NCBI GenBank assembly: GCA_025996655.1
Contig: BNTO01000064.1
Coordinates: 1 to 6,063, forward strand
Direction: 5' to 3'
Length of the DNA stretch: 6,063 nucleotides
DNA from: Alphaproteobacteria bacterium
GTDB lineage: Bacteria; Pseudomonadota; Alphaproteobacteria; BNTO01
A model generated the notes under the pieces. The model was not told where the DNA came from, did not search any database, and saw nothing but the letters and a program-made list of their open reading frames with translations. The translations under genes and the position numbers were made by a program. Positions 5,338-6,063 of this stretch are shown one piece after another. The first letter of the stretch is position 1, and each line of letters begins with the position of its first letter.

Positions 5338-5357
5338 AAAAGCACCTTAGTGCCCCC
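5338..5357 (-). terminator. Weak dnaK terminator hairpin
   Basis: On the minus strand, right after the dnaK TAA, GCAC-TAAG-GTGC (5353-5342) is followed by four T (5341-5338, where the plus strand reads AAAA). A 4-bp stem is marginal. It is followed within a few bases by the stronger stem that ends the USP gene, and the two may act together in the 53-base convergent gap. Confidence 0.35.
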
Positions 5358-6063
5358 TTAGCTCGCAGCGGCTTCACCCTCTACGGTCTCGCCTTCTTTT
5401 GGTTCCGTGCTCTCAGAAGTCGAAGCCTGTTGCGCCTGCTCTTGCTGTTGCTTTTTGTACATCGCCTCGCCCAATTTCATCGACGATTGCGACAAAGCGT
5501 TTGCAGCCTCCTGCAGCGCCGCCTGGTCCTCTCCTTTCAGGGCCTCGCGTAGCGCCTCCATATTTTTCTCAATCGCCTCTTTTTCTTCCGCTGTCACCGC
5601 GCTTCCGTACTCGGCCAAAGATTTCTCCGTGCTCGCCAACAGCGTCTCGGCATGGTTCCGCGTTTCCACAAGTTCCTTGCGTTCTTTGTCGGCGGCGGCG
5701 TTCATTTCGGCATCTTTAATCATCTTTTGTATGTCCGCTTCGGAAAGCCCGCCGGAAGACTGAATGCGGATTTGCTGCTCTTTGCCGGTGGCCTTATCTT
5801 TGGCGGAAACTTGCACGATGCCGTTCGCGTCAATATCAAAACTCACCTCGATTTGCGGAATGCCCCGTGGCGCAGGAGGAATGCCCTCCAAATTAAACTG
5901 CCCCAGCAATTTATTTTCGCTCGCCATCTCGCGCTCGCCTTGGTAGACGCTGATGGTCACGGCGGTTTGATTATCCGCAGCCGTGGAGAAAACCTGGCTT
6001 TTATGCGTTGGGATGGTGGTGTTACGGTCAATCAAGCGCGTAAAAATCCCCCCAAGCGTTTCA
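5358..6063 (-). CDS. dnaK: Chaperone DnaK (Hsp70), C-terminal part, partial
   Basis: ATP-driven chaperone that binds exposed hydrophobic segments with DnaJ and GrpE in the cytoplasm. The window holds the last 234 residues; the ATPase domain and the start lie beyond the right edge. The reading frame is open to position 6063 and begins [19 protein letters not shown], so the TTG at 6033-6035 is internal Leu, not a start. The substrate-binding beta domain is clear ([24 protein letters not shown], then [20 protein letters not shown] and [20 protein letters not shown]). The helical lid follows ([30 protein letters not shown]). The sequence matches alphaproteobacterial DnaK in style. The tail is a Gln-rich then Glu/Ser/Thr-rich linker ending [12 protein letters not shown], and the usual DAEFEEV-type end is missing. 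The minus-strand frames next to the stop do not restore it, so a simple frameshift is not the cause. Confidence 0.97.
   Translation of the reverse strand, partial: ETLGGIFTRLIDRNTTIPTHKSQVFSTAADNQTAVTISVYQGEREMASENKLLGQFNLEGIPPAPRGIPQIEVSFDIDANGIVQVSAKDKATGKEQQIRIQSSGGLSEADIQKMIKDAEMNAAADKERKELVETRNHAETLLASTEKSLAEYGSAVTAEEKEAIEKNMEALREALKGEDQAALQEAANALSQSSMKLGEAMYKKQQQEQAQQASTSESTEPKEGETVEGEAAAS

Noticed and set aside
1..6063. CRISPR array, rRNA, tRNA or insertion sequence
   Set aside because: No regularly spaced repeats, no cloverleaf or rRNA sequence, and no transposase or terminal inverted repeats flanking a gene were seen on either strand.

Overview
The window looks like a chromosomal segment of an alphaproteobacterium, probably one living inside a eukaryotic (protist) host. 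The DnaK C-terminal half resembles alphaproteobacterial DnaK. One gene encodes a eukaryotic-type ubiquitin-specific protease, a class seen mainly in bacteria that live in amoebae, ciliates or other eukaryotic cells. Placement in a Holosporales- or Rickettsiales-like lineage is an inference, not something the sequence proves.

Layout. At 1-132 a reading frame is open from the left edge on the + strand; it may be the tail of an unrecognised gene. It runs into a large hairpin (128-180) that could terminate transcription from both sides. At 291-1181 (-) lies an unrecognised gene for a secreted, mostly helical protein with its own TTGACA promoter. An AT-rich spacer of about 340 bases follows. It holds that promoter, two palindromes, a weak glmS terminator and a short coding-like fragment. 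At 1523-3373 (-) is a complete glmS, which makes glucosamine-6-phosphate for the cell envelope. A 215-base divergent spacer holds a terminator-like hairpin, a 14-bp palindrome and an extended -10 promoter. At 3589-5304 (+) is a USP-family (peptidase C19) deubiquitinase with a signal peptide, an intact Cys-His-Asp triad and two zinc-finger Cys pairs. It ends in a strong intrinsic terminator and converges on the 3' end of dnaK (5358-6063, -, partial), whose N-terminal half lies outside the window.

How it fits together. glmS and dnaK are housekeeping genes, GC-richer in the stretches sampled. The USP and the orphan secreted protein are AT-richer at their 5' ends, stand alone under their own promoters, and begin with Sec-type signal peptides. 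They read as accessory host-interaction genes set among core genes. The most noteworthy item is the secreted, apparently catalytically competent USP, with an unrecognised N-terminal helical region and a Ser/Pro-rich insert close to the active site. In both accessory genes the promoter position shows that the longest open frame overstates the protein; the start codons given here sit about 25-30 bases after the inferred transcription start.
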